38,384 nucleotides of DNA, taken from positions 1-38,384 of the forward strand of contig CAICTM010001063.1 in the NCBI GenBank assembly GCA_903772945.1, in the 5' to 3' direction. The notes below the pieces were generated by a model. That model saw only the letters and a list, made by a program, of their open reading frames with translations, had not been told where the DNA came from and searched no databases. The DNA is from Seminavis robusta. Lineage: Eukaryota > Bacillariophyta > Bacillariophyceae > Naviculales > Naviculaceae. The first letter of the stretch is position 1; each line of letters opens with the position of its first letter. Both the position numbers and the translations under genes were made by a program. Below, in pieces: positions 1 through 8,567 of this stretch.

Positions 1-218
1 TTGATGGTTACGGCATTGCCTATAAAGGCGGATGTTATGATGATTTTGTTTGTAGGATTGTAGGTTTTGGATTTGGGTACCCTCACACTCCTGTGCACTT
101 GCTGTGATCAAATAGCAAGGGCATGGACTTGTAATGGTATTGTTGTTACCTGCCTGGAGGCTGTTGTTGCCTCAGGTTTGCCTGTAATCAGTGGAGGAAG
201 TGCTGTGAATTAGGTGCA

Positions 219-330
219 CAATACACATTCCATAAAAGGTAGTAGGAGGTGCTGTGGCTGGGATGCCACAATACACACTCCATGAAAGGTAGGAGGTGTT
301 GAGTAAACTCAATACACACTCCAAAGAAAA
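219..330 (-). repeat. Tandem repeat in long LTR A, three ~40-50 bp units
   Basis: Three imperfect units begin with CAATACACAT/CTCC at about 219, 269 and 310. The first two continue with CAT(A/G)AAAGGTAG and AGGAGGTG. The same array, inverted, is at 30941-31053 in the other LTR copy, so it belongs to the LTR and predates both insertions. Confidence 0.75.
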
Positions 331-2255
331 TATTCAATGCTGGAGGTTGCACACTCCTGTGCTTCCTCTAGCTGTAGCTTGGACGGATGCACTGTACTTC
401 CTGTTGCTTTGCACTGCTCTGGGAGCTGCTTCAGTGGCTCTTGCGCCAGTTGGCTAGCTAGCTTGCTAGCTAGCTTTCTGCATGGCATACTGTACCAGTA
501 GCTCGTTGGTACCGGTAGCAGCATGCTTGGTGTGCTTGGATTCGCCATACGGAGAATCCTCTTTGTTGCCGACGTACGGAGCTTGGCACCGTATGACTGT
601 GCACTCCTGGAAAGATATCACGGAAGATACCTTTTTCGTTGTGACGTTCAGTGGCTGCTCGCTGAACTGCAGGATGTTCTTTGCCATTCCGTGGAACTCC
701 TTGGTTGCTGTCAGCGATTTCCTCACAAAAAGCAAGGAAGTCTTCTTCTGCGGACAGCAGTTGCCGTCACTGTTGCCGATCGACAATGGCGCTGTCGATC
801 CTTTCGATCACTTCTTGTTGTCGCTGTCGGTATCAACGCAATGGTGCTGTTGATACTACTGCCACTGTTGTTCATCAATAGTAGTAGCAGGAGCGACGAA
901 CTCTTGTTGACAGTAGTCGCGATCTTGAGATCGCTTTGTTCAAGCAGTCGCTCGTTTGTTGACTGACTACTCTTGTAGCTAGTGGTAGCGGCTGCTATTA
1001 GTAGCAGTCGCTGTCGCGGTTGCTTCGGTCTTGTTCTTTGTTGTTGTCGCCGTAGCGACTGGGTAGCAGTAGCTGTCGTCGTTTGATCGCTCGTTCGTCG
1101 TGTTGGCACTTGCTTCTGCCTGTTTGCTGGTGGAATTCGTGGAATTCGCTCGCAAATTCCCTGTTATCCAGCTTGTTGCCGATGGATGCAACTCGCTCTG
1201 AGGTCGATTCGAGTGCTTGCACTCTTGAGGGCCTGTCAGTGACAGTATAGTAGCCCACTTCCGTGTATGACAGTCCTCCTGTAGGACCTGTCGTTGCCGT
1301 GTAATCGTCCTGGCAATTTGTCTTGTTTGTGCGACGGGAAAATCTTCGCACCTCTCTTCTAGTAGCCTCTTTCGATGGCTCTCTTGTTGAGGATAGGAAC
1401 ACTCCCACGGAAGTACCTCTGTGGTTCTTCCTGTTGGAGCTTGTTATCCAGTTCCTCTTCGTGGCAACACTTCTCTCCGTGTTGCTCCTCTTCCAGTGGA
1501 CACACCTTATCGTTCGCTTGTGCCACTCCCTTTAGGCGTACAGTAGCCTCTGCTCCGTGCAGTACTCTTCGTGATGACTTGTTCGTACGACCATGCACTT
1601 GGTTCCGTACTAGTAGCCTTGGCTTCGTACAGTGCGGCAGCTCTCAATCGACGCGGTGGCATGCAGTCGATCCGATAAGCTTGCCTACTTGGTGGCTGTG
1701 TTCTGCTCACTCCTTTGAGCTTGCTTCCGGATGACACTCCTCGTCGTGTCACTTCTGTAGGCTTCGTGCGACGGCTCTGTGAGCTAGCTTGTTCGTGTTG
1801 CGTTCCTGCTCACTCCTGTGAGCTGGATGTTCTTGTTTGTAGATGGGCTTGGTACGGTCACACCGCAGCACCGGTACAACACAATTAGCTCTTTAGCAGA
1901 TCTTCAATCGTTCGGAATTCGCTCAATTCCTGTTGGATTCGCTTCGTTCAAGCAATATAGGGTGACGTAGTTAGTGATGTTCTTTTGATTGGTACAATAC
2001 GTTCTGGCTGATTCGATTTGGTCGTCTCGTGATGGACTGATGATCGCTCTGGTGTAGTCAACGTAGTAGAGTAGGTCACGGTTTCGTGATGCGTAAGATT
2101 TCCTGCTAGACTGTTGGGATGGCTCTCTCAGTGAGGCCAGAGCCCTTTTTGTCTGAACCTTGACTCGACTCTGTTGAACTGTTTACCTTATAGCATGGGC
2201 TCTATAGTGATAGGATGTCGATACTCGATGTCGCCATTGGCGACGAGATGATGAG

Positions 2256-2341
2256 CTTCTTGGAAATAGTGTTGTTTGCTAGTAACACTCTAGCTTAGTA
2301 AAGGTAAAATACTGTTTTACTGTTAAGCTATTTCCAAGAAG
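2256..2341. mobile_element. 86-bp foldback (MITE-like) element, copy 1
   Basis: The ends are a perfect 14-bp inverted repeat, CTTCTTGGAAATAG and CTATTTCCAAGAAG. The interior carries a second small palindrome (GTAAAA..TTTTAC). The same 86 bp occurs at 29139-29224 with three differences, in the same genomic orientation although the surrounding LTRs are inverted. No coding capacity and no clear target duplication. It could be a tiny MITE or a mobile hairpin. Confidence 0.75.
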
Positions 2342-2524
2342 TGATCTTTCTCCATGTTTTCTGGGATTGAATCAACTTCAAAGGATATAGTGAAGGGGGT
2401 GACCATATAGATCAGTTAAACTCCCCATGTATGTAACTAGAGAATAGATATAGATATCCCCTATCAACTAGATTGGGATAAACGACTAATTTGTATTGAG
2501 GTGTCTGTAATACAACCTCCAACA

Positions 2525-3501
2525 TCGTTGTAGGCTACGATTTCCTCGTACTCGTCGTTGACTCTGCATTTGAACTTGATCATGTCAGGATGTTGTTGAA
2601 CCTTCTCCTTGTGGTATTTGACTCTTTCAAGGATCTTGGCTCTTACTCGGGTTCCATCTTCTGCGGGTGGCATGAGAAAGGTTCTTTCTAACATCTGTTC
2701 AGGAGGTAGTCCTGATTCGGTGGGATTGTCAGTCTTCATTTGTCGTTTGTTGAAGATGAATGGTTTCTCTGTGTTAGATGATCCTTTCTCGGGCTCGTCC
2801 TTCCGATGGCTTGCAATGTTGTCGTCATCGTCGTTGACTGTCTCTACTTGGGGTATTTCCCTGAGAGGTGGTTCGTCTATTGGAGTAGGTTCTTCTGGAG
2901 TGGTCTCCCCTATCTCCCCTTCTTCGCCATTGTCTGGAAGGTCAAAAGGGCTCTGGTTCATGTCGATAGTGGGCAGTCTAGGATCATCACCTTCTTCGTC
3001 TCTTTTAGACCTGACGTATATGCGCTCTGGAACTTCTCCTGCTTCGACATCGAGCTTGAGGTTGTTGATCCCTTCCTTTGCGAGTCTGACTCTGGACCGA
3101 CATATGATCTGTTTGGTATCATCTGTGAGGATCTTGAAGGTAAGTTGGTGTCCAACATTCCAGGCAAACCCAACAAAACGTCCACGAATCTCTGAAGACT
3201 TGTCGTGTCCTGGTTGGGCATTGTACCCTTGATCCTTGTATCGCGGAACATAAACAACATCCCAGAACAGGAATACGAGCAGAGTGCTGATGTCCACGGT
3301 TTGTCCAGTAAGAACTTCAAGCGGTGGTCTCCATCCAGTTGATTTTTCTGCTGTATGATTCATAACATCACCTATCCATTGCATGCACAGTAGCCAAGCT
3401 TCGGGATCAACGTTTCACCAGTTCATGAACCAGTTGTCGTTGCGTTTAAGATGTTTCCATCTGTGTTCTGTGAAGTTTTGACGCTGGTAGTCGAGCGCAG
3501 A
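2525..3501 (-). pseudogene. Copia integrase C-terminal fragment (third copia family)
   Basis: Translation on the minus strand from about 3501 gives an integrase C-terminal part. It includes EHRWKHLKRNDNWFMNW, an in-frame TGA at 3417-3415, then CMQWIGDVMNHTAEKS and GWRPPLEVLTGQT. An acidic, proline-rich linker and a segment ending EEIVAYNDV follow. This is the linker between integrase and reverse transcriptase of diatom-type Ty1/copia elements. The frame is open for about 285 codons after the nonsense codon, then runs into long LTR A at 2524, which supplies the last ~20 residues and the stop. No RT part is left here. The sequence differs from both other copia families in this window, so it is a third family and the oldest layer at this end. 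Confidence 0.75.
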
Positions 3502-3657
3502 CAAAGCAGCTAGGCACGACTAGTAGAGGATTGGGTGAGTGGAGAGACTCAGCCATTTACTGAGCCGACCGTCTCCAGTCCCTGGGGTACCATTCGGAAC
3601 TGGGGAGTCCCGGATGGATCCCACACAGCAGAAGGGAGTCCCGGGAATGCAATGTTC
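3502..3657. other. Spacer without recognisable gene
   Basis: No convincing coding sequence. It contains two copies of GGGAGTCCCGG (3603-3613 and 3634-3644), each nearly self-complementary. It borders the copia-1 target duplication and may be the remaining upstream part of the older copia element. Confidence 0.4.
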
Positions 3658-3662
3658 CACGG
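3658..3662. repeat. Copia-1 target site duplication, left (CACGG)
   Basis: Five bases directly outside the LTR end. The partner at 13241-13245 is TACGG, one substitution apart. Confidence 0.7.
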
Positions 3663-3799
3663 TGTTAGTTGCTCTAAGCTCTCTAGTTTACCATTGCTAT
3701 TGAGATACTACTGAAAAAGTGGGTGGGCTCTGTTTTTCTACTGGTGTGAAATTCTAGTACAGAGGTACAGGTTCAATCCCTAATCGCGAATCCCCAACA
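3663..3799 (-). repeat. Copia-1 3' LTR (137 bp)
   Basis: On the plus strand it begins TGTTAGTTGC and ends CCCCAACA, so it is canonical TG..CA in both readings. It is nearly identical to 13104-13240 and clearly related to the LTRs at 21015-21158 and 23866-24007. It contains the segment TACTACTGAAAAAGT (3706-3720) that is complementary, in the 5' copy, to the sequence just inside the element. Next to it, inside the element on the minus strand, is CCACAGGAGTG (3800-3810), the likely polypurine-type primer site. The same sequence abuts the copia-2 3' LTR. Confidence 0.88.
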
Positions 3800-3858
3800 C
3801 ACTCCTGTGGTCGTCGAGCTTGTCCTAGTCGTCGACCATGGTTACTTACTTACTCCAC

Positions 3859-5479
3859 TTAGCGCTCCTTCTTTGAACGGACCTTCTTGTCCGGCCGTGA
3901 CCCTCCTTCTGAGTGCCCTGGCTCTGAGTGTTCCACAACACCCATCAACTTGTCCACATTCTGTTTGAACAGTCGACCTTGGTTCGGCTTCATCCAGAAG
4001 TCCGCAACCATATCATCAGTTGGACACCAGTCCACACTGATCTCCTTCTTTGCGACTCTGTCGCTCACAAAGAAGTACCTAATGTTGATGTGCTTCGTTC
4101 GTTTACTACTAGAAGCTTTGCCGTTCTTCTCTAGAAGTATGGCACTCATGTTATCCTGATAGACTATAGTTCCTTTAACTACGTAGCCTTGCTCCAGTAG
4201 GAACTGCCTCGTCCAAAGGATCGATGGCATCAGGTCATCAACTGCTACGAGTTCGCTCTCAGTCGAGCTTCTCGTGTTCACCTTCTGTTTCGTCGAACTC
4301 GATAATGGGTAACCGGTGCCCATGGTCAAACCACCTCCAGTGCCGTCCTCGAATATGCTTTCGTATTCATCACGAAGCACTTGGATCAGCTGGTCGTTAA
4401 CCTTCGAGTCCTTGTGGCTAAGCTTACAGTCGTCTTTATGCCAGCAGACTGTCTGTTGCTTGCCGTGTACCATTCTGTTGGCTACGCATGGGTCGTAAGG
4501 ATTAATCTTAAATCCGTTCCAGAGCATCGTCTTTCGGAACTTACGGTAGTATAATAGGCTAGCTACCATGGTACCGTAGATGGCATTCAAGCATTGCAGT
4601 AGCAACTGCTTGTTGCCTTTCTTATCCGTTGTCACGAACGGTTTGTAGACATCTGGGGCTATTTCACACAGCATGTCTACTAGTACTCCTCTTACTCTAA
4701 TGATTACCATATCTTTTTCATCCTCGACTCGTGTCTGGATGAAGGCGTTTGGGATGTCAATTACTGCCACATCCCTTTCCTCTTCAGCGTCAATTATGCA
4801 GGAGAGTAGAACTGCTTCTGTCAACACTGTTGGCAAGCTTGCGTCTTCCTTGGAGATGAAGTCACGCTGTTTGTTGCCTCCGGCAACTGCTCGGCCTTTG
4901 ATCTTCCCGTTCCAGGTGTGACTCTAGGATACTCTTGCGTTCCATTTCGCTGAGTTTTTCCATTTTCTTTGGATGGAAGGTATCCCTGAGATGTAACTGC
5001 TTCATCTCGGCAAAGGCTGCATCGTGCGCTTTGTCCTTCCACTCCTTGAGTCCAGCCTTCAATGACAACTGTGTCATGATGGCTGCTACCACATCAGGTT
5101 CTTCCTCCACCTGTATGTAAACATGTGTGCATCTGGGTGCAAGACACGTTCACTTGTAGGGACATTTGGTGTCTCATACTTCTTTCCCTCAAAGCTGGGA
5201 ATATACGATTCCTTTGCTTGCGTCCTCACTCTACTGGACCTGCGCACTCCTGGCGTCTGCTCAGGTGCCGCTTGGGCTTCAACGTCCACTCCTGGGATCT
5301 GTTCCAGGGGCTGTTGGTCCGTAGTGGGTTCCGGTTCCTCTACCGTCTCAACGATAGGTTGGGTAACCAGTTCGACGATCGTTTCAATTTTCGGTTCAAC
5401 GCCTATTTCATTCGGTTCGTTAACCTCTGATGCTTCGTCATCGTTGGCCTGGTGATCATCGGGATCATCTTTATCTTTA
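3859..5479 (-). pseudogene. Copia-1 linker, RT and RNase H (truncated, frameshifted)
   Basis: The minus strand encodes the pre-RT linker (QQPLEQIPGVDVEAQAAPEQ), RRSSRVRTQAKESYIPSF, the RT start and motif A (VAVIDIPNAFIQT). The active-site box reads CWHKDDC (about 4429-4440), then comes RNase H with SSTESELVAVDD, VYQDNMSA and DRVAKKEISVDWCP, ending in KKVRSKKER at 3859. Compared with copia-2 there is a 17-bp deletion near 4914, which shifts the frame. An in-frame deletion of 489 bp near 4336 removes the end of RT and the first RNase H aspartate. The box residue K replaces the V of copia-2's HVDD. These changes predict no RT activity. The first aspartate-bearing RNase H segment exists only in copia-2. 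Confidence 0.85.
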
Positions 5480-6506
5480 TCTTTGTCAGGACAGTACGTG
5501 GCTGTATGTCCTTCTCGTGGCAGTTAAAGCATTCTTTGTCTTTCCAGAATTCTTTGTCATAGCCTGCGTTTCCGCGGCCTCTTCCTCTGCCACCACCCCG
5601 TCCTCTCTCGCCTTGTGCTGTCTGAGCAAAGGAGCTTCCGTGGGAAGTGGACTGTCGTGGAGTGTTACTCTTGGTGTGTTTGTCCAAGAGATGTAATACG
5701 TCATGTAACGTATGGGGATAGTTATCAGTGCCTTTGGCAAAGGCGTCCCTCAGGTTCTGTTTAAGTTTGGTGTTCTCGGCTGAACTATTTGTTAAGAAGA
5801 TGTAGCTATAGTACTGTTCTTCAGCGTATGTCGAGACTTTCTTCTGGTCCTTGGCTCCGAGGTCGGCGTATTCTGTGCCGGGGTGGAGTAGTTTAGCCGT
5901 ATGCAGCAGGGCTGCGTCGTGCAGCTTGGAAATACCCACGGATTTTGCAATGTCCTTTTTCGTGGTAAATTGCTCGTGGTATTCGGAAGCGGTAAGGCTC
6001 CCTTGGTGGAAACTCAACAGTTGTTTTTCCAGTTGGAATATTGTATGGTACACAAAATTATCATCGGTCTGGGCCATCGGTCTGGGCCATGATCGTCTTA
6101 TGGATCATTTTTCGTAGCTCCAGTGGGTCGCACCTCAGCAGGACGGCATCGTAGTCCGTGTTCTGCTTCATCTTGTCCTTTAATAGTCGGGTGCACTGCC
6201 CTAGGATCAAGTTGAATGTTTTGCCTCTATTTTTCTTGTAGTTTTGCCAACCTCGTATGGTGGGTCTTCATGAGTCCTCCATACTCTGTTTTCTCGAGTC
6301 CCCGGAGTTCCTCTTCCGGTGGATCTGCTAGGGCTGCAGTAAGGTCGGCTATTTCGTTGACGATTTTTGCTTTTTCTATCGTTAGGGCTTGTAAGCTACC
6401 TAGTGTCGGGTTCTCAGTGACCGCGGCTATCTCTTCTTCCAGTAGCTCTAGGCTTTCCTTGGTTGCCATTAGGAGACGAGTGTTGTTCCGTTCACGTCGT
6501 TCCGCC
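5480..6506 (-). pseudogene. Copia-1 gag, central and C-terminal part
   Basis: The minus strand continues the gag frame from the nested LARD junction: ERRERNNTRLLMATKESLEL, a Glu/Leu-rich helical stretch, then a stop at 6229-6227 where an A-run lacks one base. The next frame gives FNLILGQCTRLLKDKMKQ, KMIHKTIMAQTD and IFQLEKQLLSFHQGSLTASEY, typical of UBN2-like copia gag. A 13-bp tandem duplication at 6060-6086 (ATCGGTCTGGGCC twice) shifts the frame again. A basic RGGGRGRGRG tract precedes the zinc knuckle CFNCHEK (about 5531-5510). Its remaining His and Cys are in another frame after a one-base loss, so the CX2CX4HX4C spacing is broken. Shortly after, near 5455-5480, the sequence joins the integrase/RT linker directly. 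Confidence 0.85.
6502..6506. repeat. LARD target site duplication, left (CCGCC)
   Basis: CCGCC directly before the left LTR matches CCGCC at 12133-12137 perfectly. Removing the element plus one copy restores an uninterrupted gag frame across the site. Confidence 0.88.
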
Positions 6507-7039
6507 CGATAACTTTTAGGAGCGAGAGCTCTGGATCCCGTCAGAGATAGCTCCAACAGCTATGCTGGCCTACGGCTCCAGCACCCACAGCTGGCTTATC
6601 TCCAGCCAAAGCAGCAAGAAAGGATTGTCCTTTCTACCATAGTTAAGAAAATAGTACGAAAGATTGAGACCGATCCTGATTAGCTTGTAGCCCCTTTGAT
6701 ACCGCAGCAGTTGATACCTATCATGTTGAGGCCGGGCAGAAGCAGTAGGAGGTAGCAGATAGTACTGTTCCCAGACTGCCACTGCACGATTGAATAACGA
6801 AGGCACCCAGCTCCTGAGGAGAGCTGACCCAAAAGGGCCCAGCAGAGAGCTCTGCTGGACCTTCTGTCTGACTGACAGTACCAAGTCCTTGGTTTGGTGC
6901 CTACTGGAGGTGTTGGAATACTCCTGAGGCACGACAAGGCTCCCTGAACTGCCTGACTACAGCTGTCCCTGAGGAAGGGTTTCAGCGAGACCCAGTCCAC
7001 TACTTGAGTATTGGAACTGAACCTTCAAGAAACTTATTG
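6507..7039 (+). repeat. LARD 5' LTR (533 bp)
   Basis: Begins CGATAACTTTTAGGAGCG and ends GAAACTTATTG, and aligns gap-free with 11600-12132 by eye. The ends are non-canonical: only a weak inverted match, CGATAA against CAATAA. The ORFs on the minus strand inside it appear in both LTRs and are probably incidental. Confidence 0.85.
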
Positions 7040-8341
7040 GATTAACAGTCAGCATAGTTTTCAGGCAGTTTTAAGGGAAGGAGAGTCTCCAGGTCGACAA
7101 GGAGCTCTCCGCATTACAACAATCAGTGCTACAGCTACAATTACAGTTGGATTCATTGGATTTCATTGGAATTTGAAGTGCACTTCGAAGCCTACATTCG
7201 AAGTCCTAAGTCAACAACCTTCTGGTCAATTCTGATACTTCCAGCCACCACCACGGTGACAAGCACCTTCAGCTTGACCATACACCATCTACAACTCCAA
7301 CAGACATCCCACTGTCATTGCTCAAGGACCTATATTCCAACAACCTCATCAACGACGCCATTGCCTGCCAGTTGCCGATACGTACCAGCCAAATTCGCTC
7401 GAAAGAAGCAGTACCACACCGGAACTGGTCCTGTGAAAGAACAGTTGAGTCTCCGAGTGTACGCGAGACTTATTGTTGGCGCACCTGTCTTGGCAATCGA
7501 GCAACGCTTTTACGCTTTGAGGAACGGGCTTATTCCTTTCCAGTCAATCATCGAATTATGTGACTTATTGCTCGAGACCAAGGCTTATCTCTTCAGCTCT
7601 TCCGCGCAGTATTGAGTGCTTTACGCGGAACCTCAATTTGTTCCAGCACGTTCTTTGCAGAAGCCGCTCAGCCAATCAGAACGCCCGTGCAGTTTTGGTA
7701 CTTATACGACGTGCACTGAGTCAGTATTTTCGATCCTGGATTTCCGTCGCTTTATTGCACGAGTTTCCGTACCGTTTTGGTACTTATACGACAACATTCC
7801 CCGTACTGAAAGCAGGCTCAACCTCGGTAACCTGTTTGCGCTCACAATTTAAGGAATTTACACCGTCGAGTCACTGAATTCCGTGAAAATTGTGATCTTC
7901 AGTTTGGAGCCACCGTTTGGAGTAACTCGGGGTGACTCGAGGTAACCAAGAGGTCAATTCGCTTGGCTGAAAGTGTTACCAGTGAATCCGCCATCCTTTG
8001 TTTAGTCAGTGGGTATCTCACTTTGAATTTTGGAAGCTTTTGTGGGGAGATTCATTGGTGCCAAGTTGACTGGCTCCACTGTGGCAAAAGCACCACAAAC
8101 CAAGCCAATTCCCAGCACCACAGCAATTCAGGAAGCAGGTCCCAGCCCCTCTACACTGGCTAACTTATTCAATTACCACCCACTTGAATTTCCTAGCCCC
8201 ATACCAAGATCCCTGGAAGTATCCTTTGTGGTTTCCAAAGTGCAGTTGAGTCAGCCTTATTCTACTGCTACAAGAGCTGAAAACCAGTGCTTCCACCAGT
8301 ACAACTGATACACCTCTTCCTTGACAGACACAAGAGCAACC
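7040..8341 (+). other. LARD leader, no convincing gene
   Basis: About 1.3 kb between the 5' LTR and the ORF. It starts GATTAACAGTC, a candidate primer site. Several ORFs of 70-150 codons exist but overlap in different frames and show no family I can name. A 19-bp direct repeat (GTTTTGGTACTTATACGAC) occurs at 7692-7710 and 7774-7792. One TGGGGAG motif is at 8043-8049. It resembles a long untranslated leader, as in other non-autonomous LTR elements. Confidence 0.5.
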
Positions 8342-8567
8342 ATGTCACTCTACATACCCACAGTGACTCCCCCACCATCACGGAATGCCTCAAAGGCTAG
8401 AGAACCAAGGAAACAGGCTAGCCCAAGAACAACTAGCCATAGTCCCCCTACAACCCGGGAGGATACGGTTCAGGCCATCATGAAGAATCTGGATGAGCAG
8501 CACGACTCTATCCAAGCACTTGGCACTACCCATGATAGTCTCATTGAAGAGCGACAGTGGTACATTC
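8342..8567 (+). CDS. LARD ORF, 5' portion (interrupted)
   Basis: ATG at 8342 in the context ACCATGTC opens MSLYIPTVTPPPSRNASKA and continues through a Ser/Thr/Pro-rich, basic stretch to LGTTHDSLIEERQWYI, where the LINE-like insertion starts. The last 54 bp (8514-8567) recur at 9864-9917, and the frame resumes there. Without the insertion and one repeat copy, the ORF (8342-8567 plus 9918-11170) would have 492 codons. It may be a gag-like or structural protein. I recognise no domain and assign no function. Confidence 0.55.

Larger units (their letters stand above)
1..2524 (-). mobile_element. Long LTR, copy A (partial)
   Basis: The reverse complement of this stretch matches 28869 to about 31270 over most of its length, with scattered substitutions and small indels. 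Read on the minus strand it starts TGTTGGAGGTTGTATTAC at 2524, a typical LTR 5' end. It sits inside a copia integrase reading frame, which it truncates. The first ~95 bp match copy B closely. The next ~120 bp (2342-2430) are unrelated to the equivalent part of B, and similarity resumes beyond the 86-bp foldback at 2256-2341. The other end lies outside the window, so length and solo-LTR status cannot be judged. The short ORFs inside have no recognisable products. The LTR interpretation rests on the TG terminus, insertion into a coding frame and the second copy. Confidence 0.7.

Noticed and set aside
453..482. CTAGCTAGC runs as a possible CRISPR or satellite array
   Set aside because: Low-copy short palindromic runs scattered in the long LTR; no regular repeats with spacers.
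2609..3232. Plus-strand ORF of 207 codons opposite the copia integrase fragment
   Set aside because: Antisense shadow of an acidic coding region; Ser/Leu/Gly-rich translation without motifs.
3750..3799. tRNA-gene-like B box (GGTTCAATCCC) in the copia-1 LTR, antisense
   Set aside because: No A box, no cloverleaf can be drawn, and it is part of the LTR in every copy.
6570..7000. ORFs in the LARD LTR (minus strand), duplicated at 11663-12093
   Set aside because: Present only because the LTR is duplicated; no recognisable protein features and unusual composition.
7380..7615. Histone-H3-like pattern in a LARD leader ORF (RKKQYHTGTG, later PFQSIIELC and KAYL)
   Set aside because: Only about one fifth of residues match H3 by eye, a gap is needed, and the characteristic N-terminal tail and C-terminal helix are missing. 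Probably chance in a non-coding leader.
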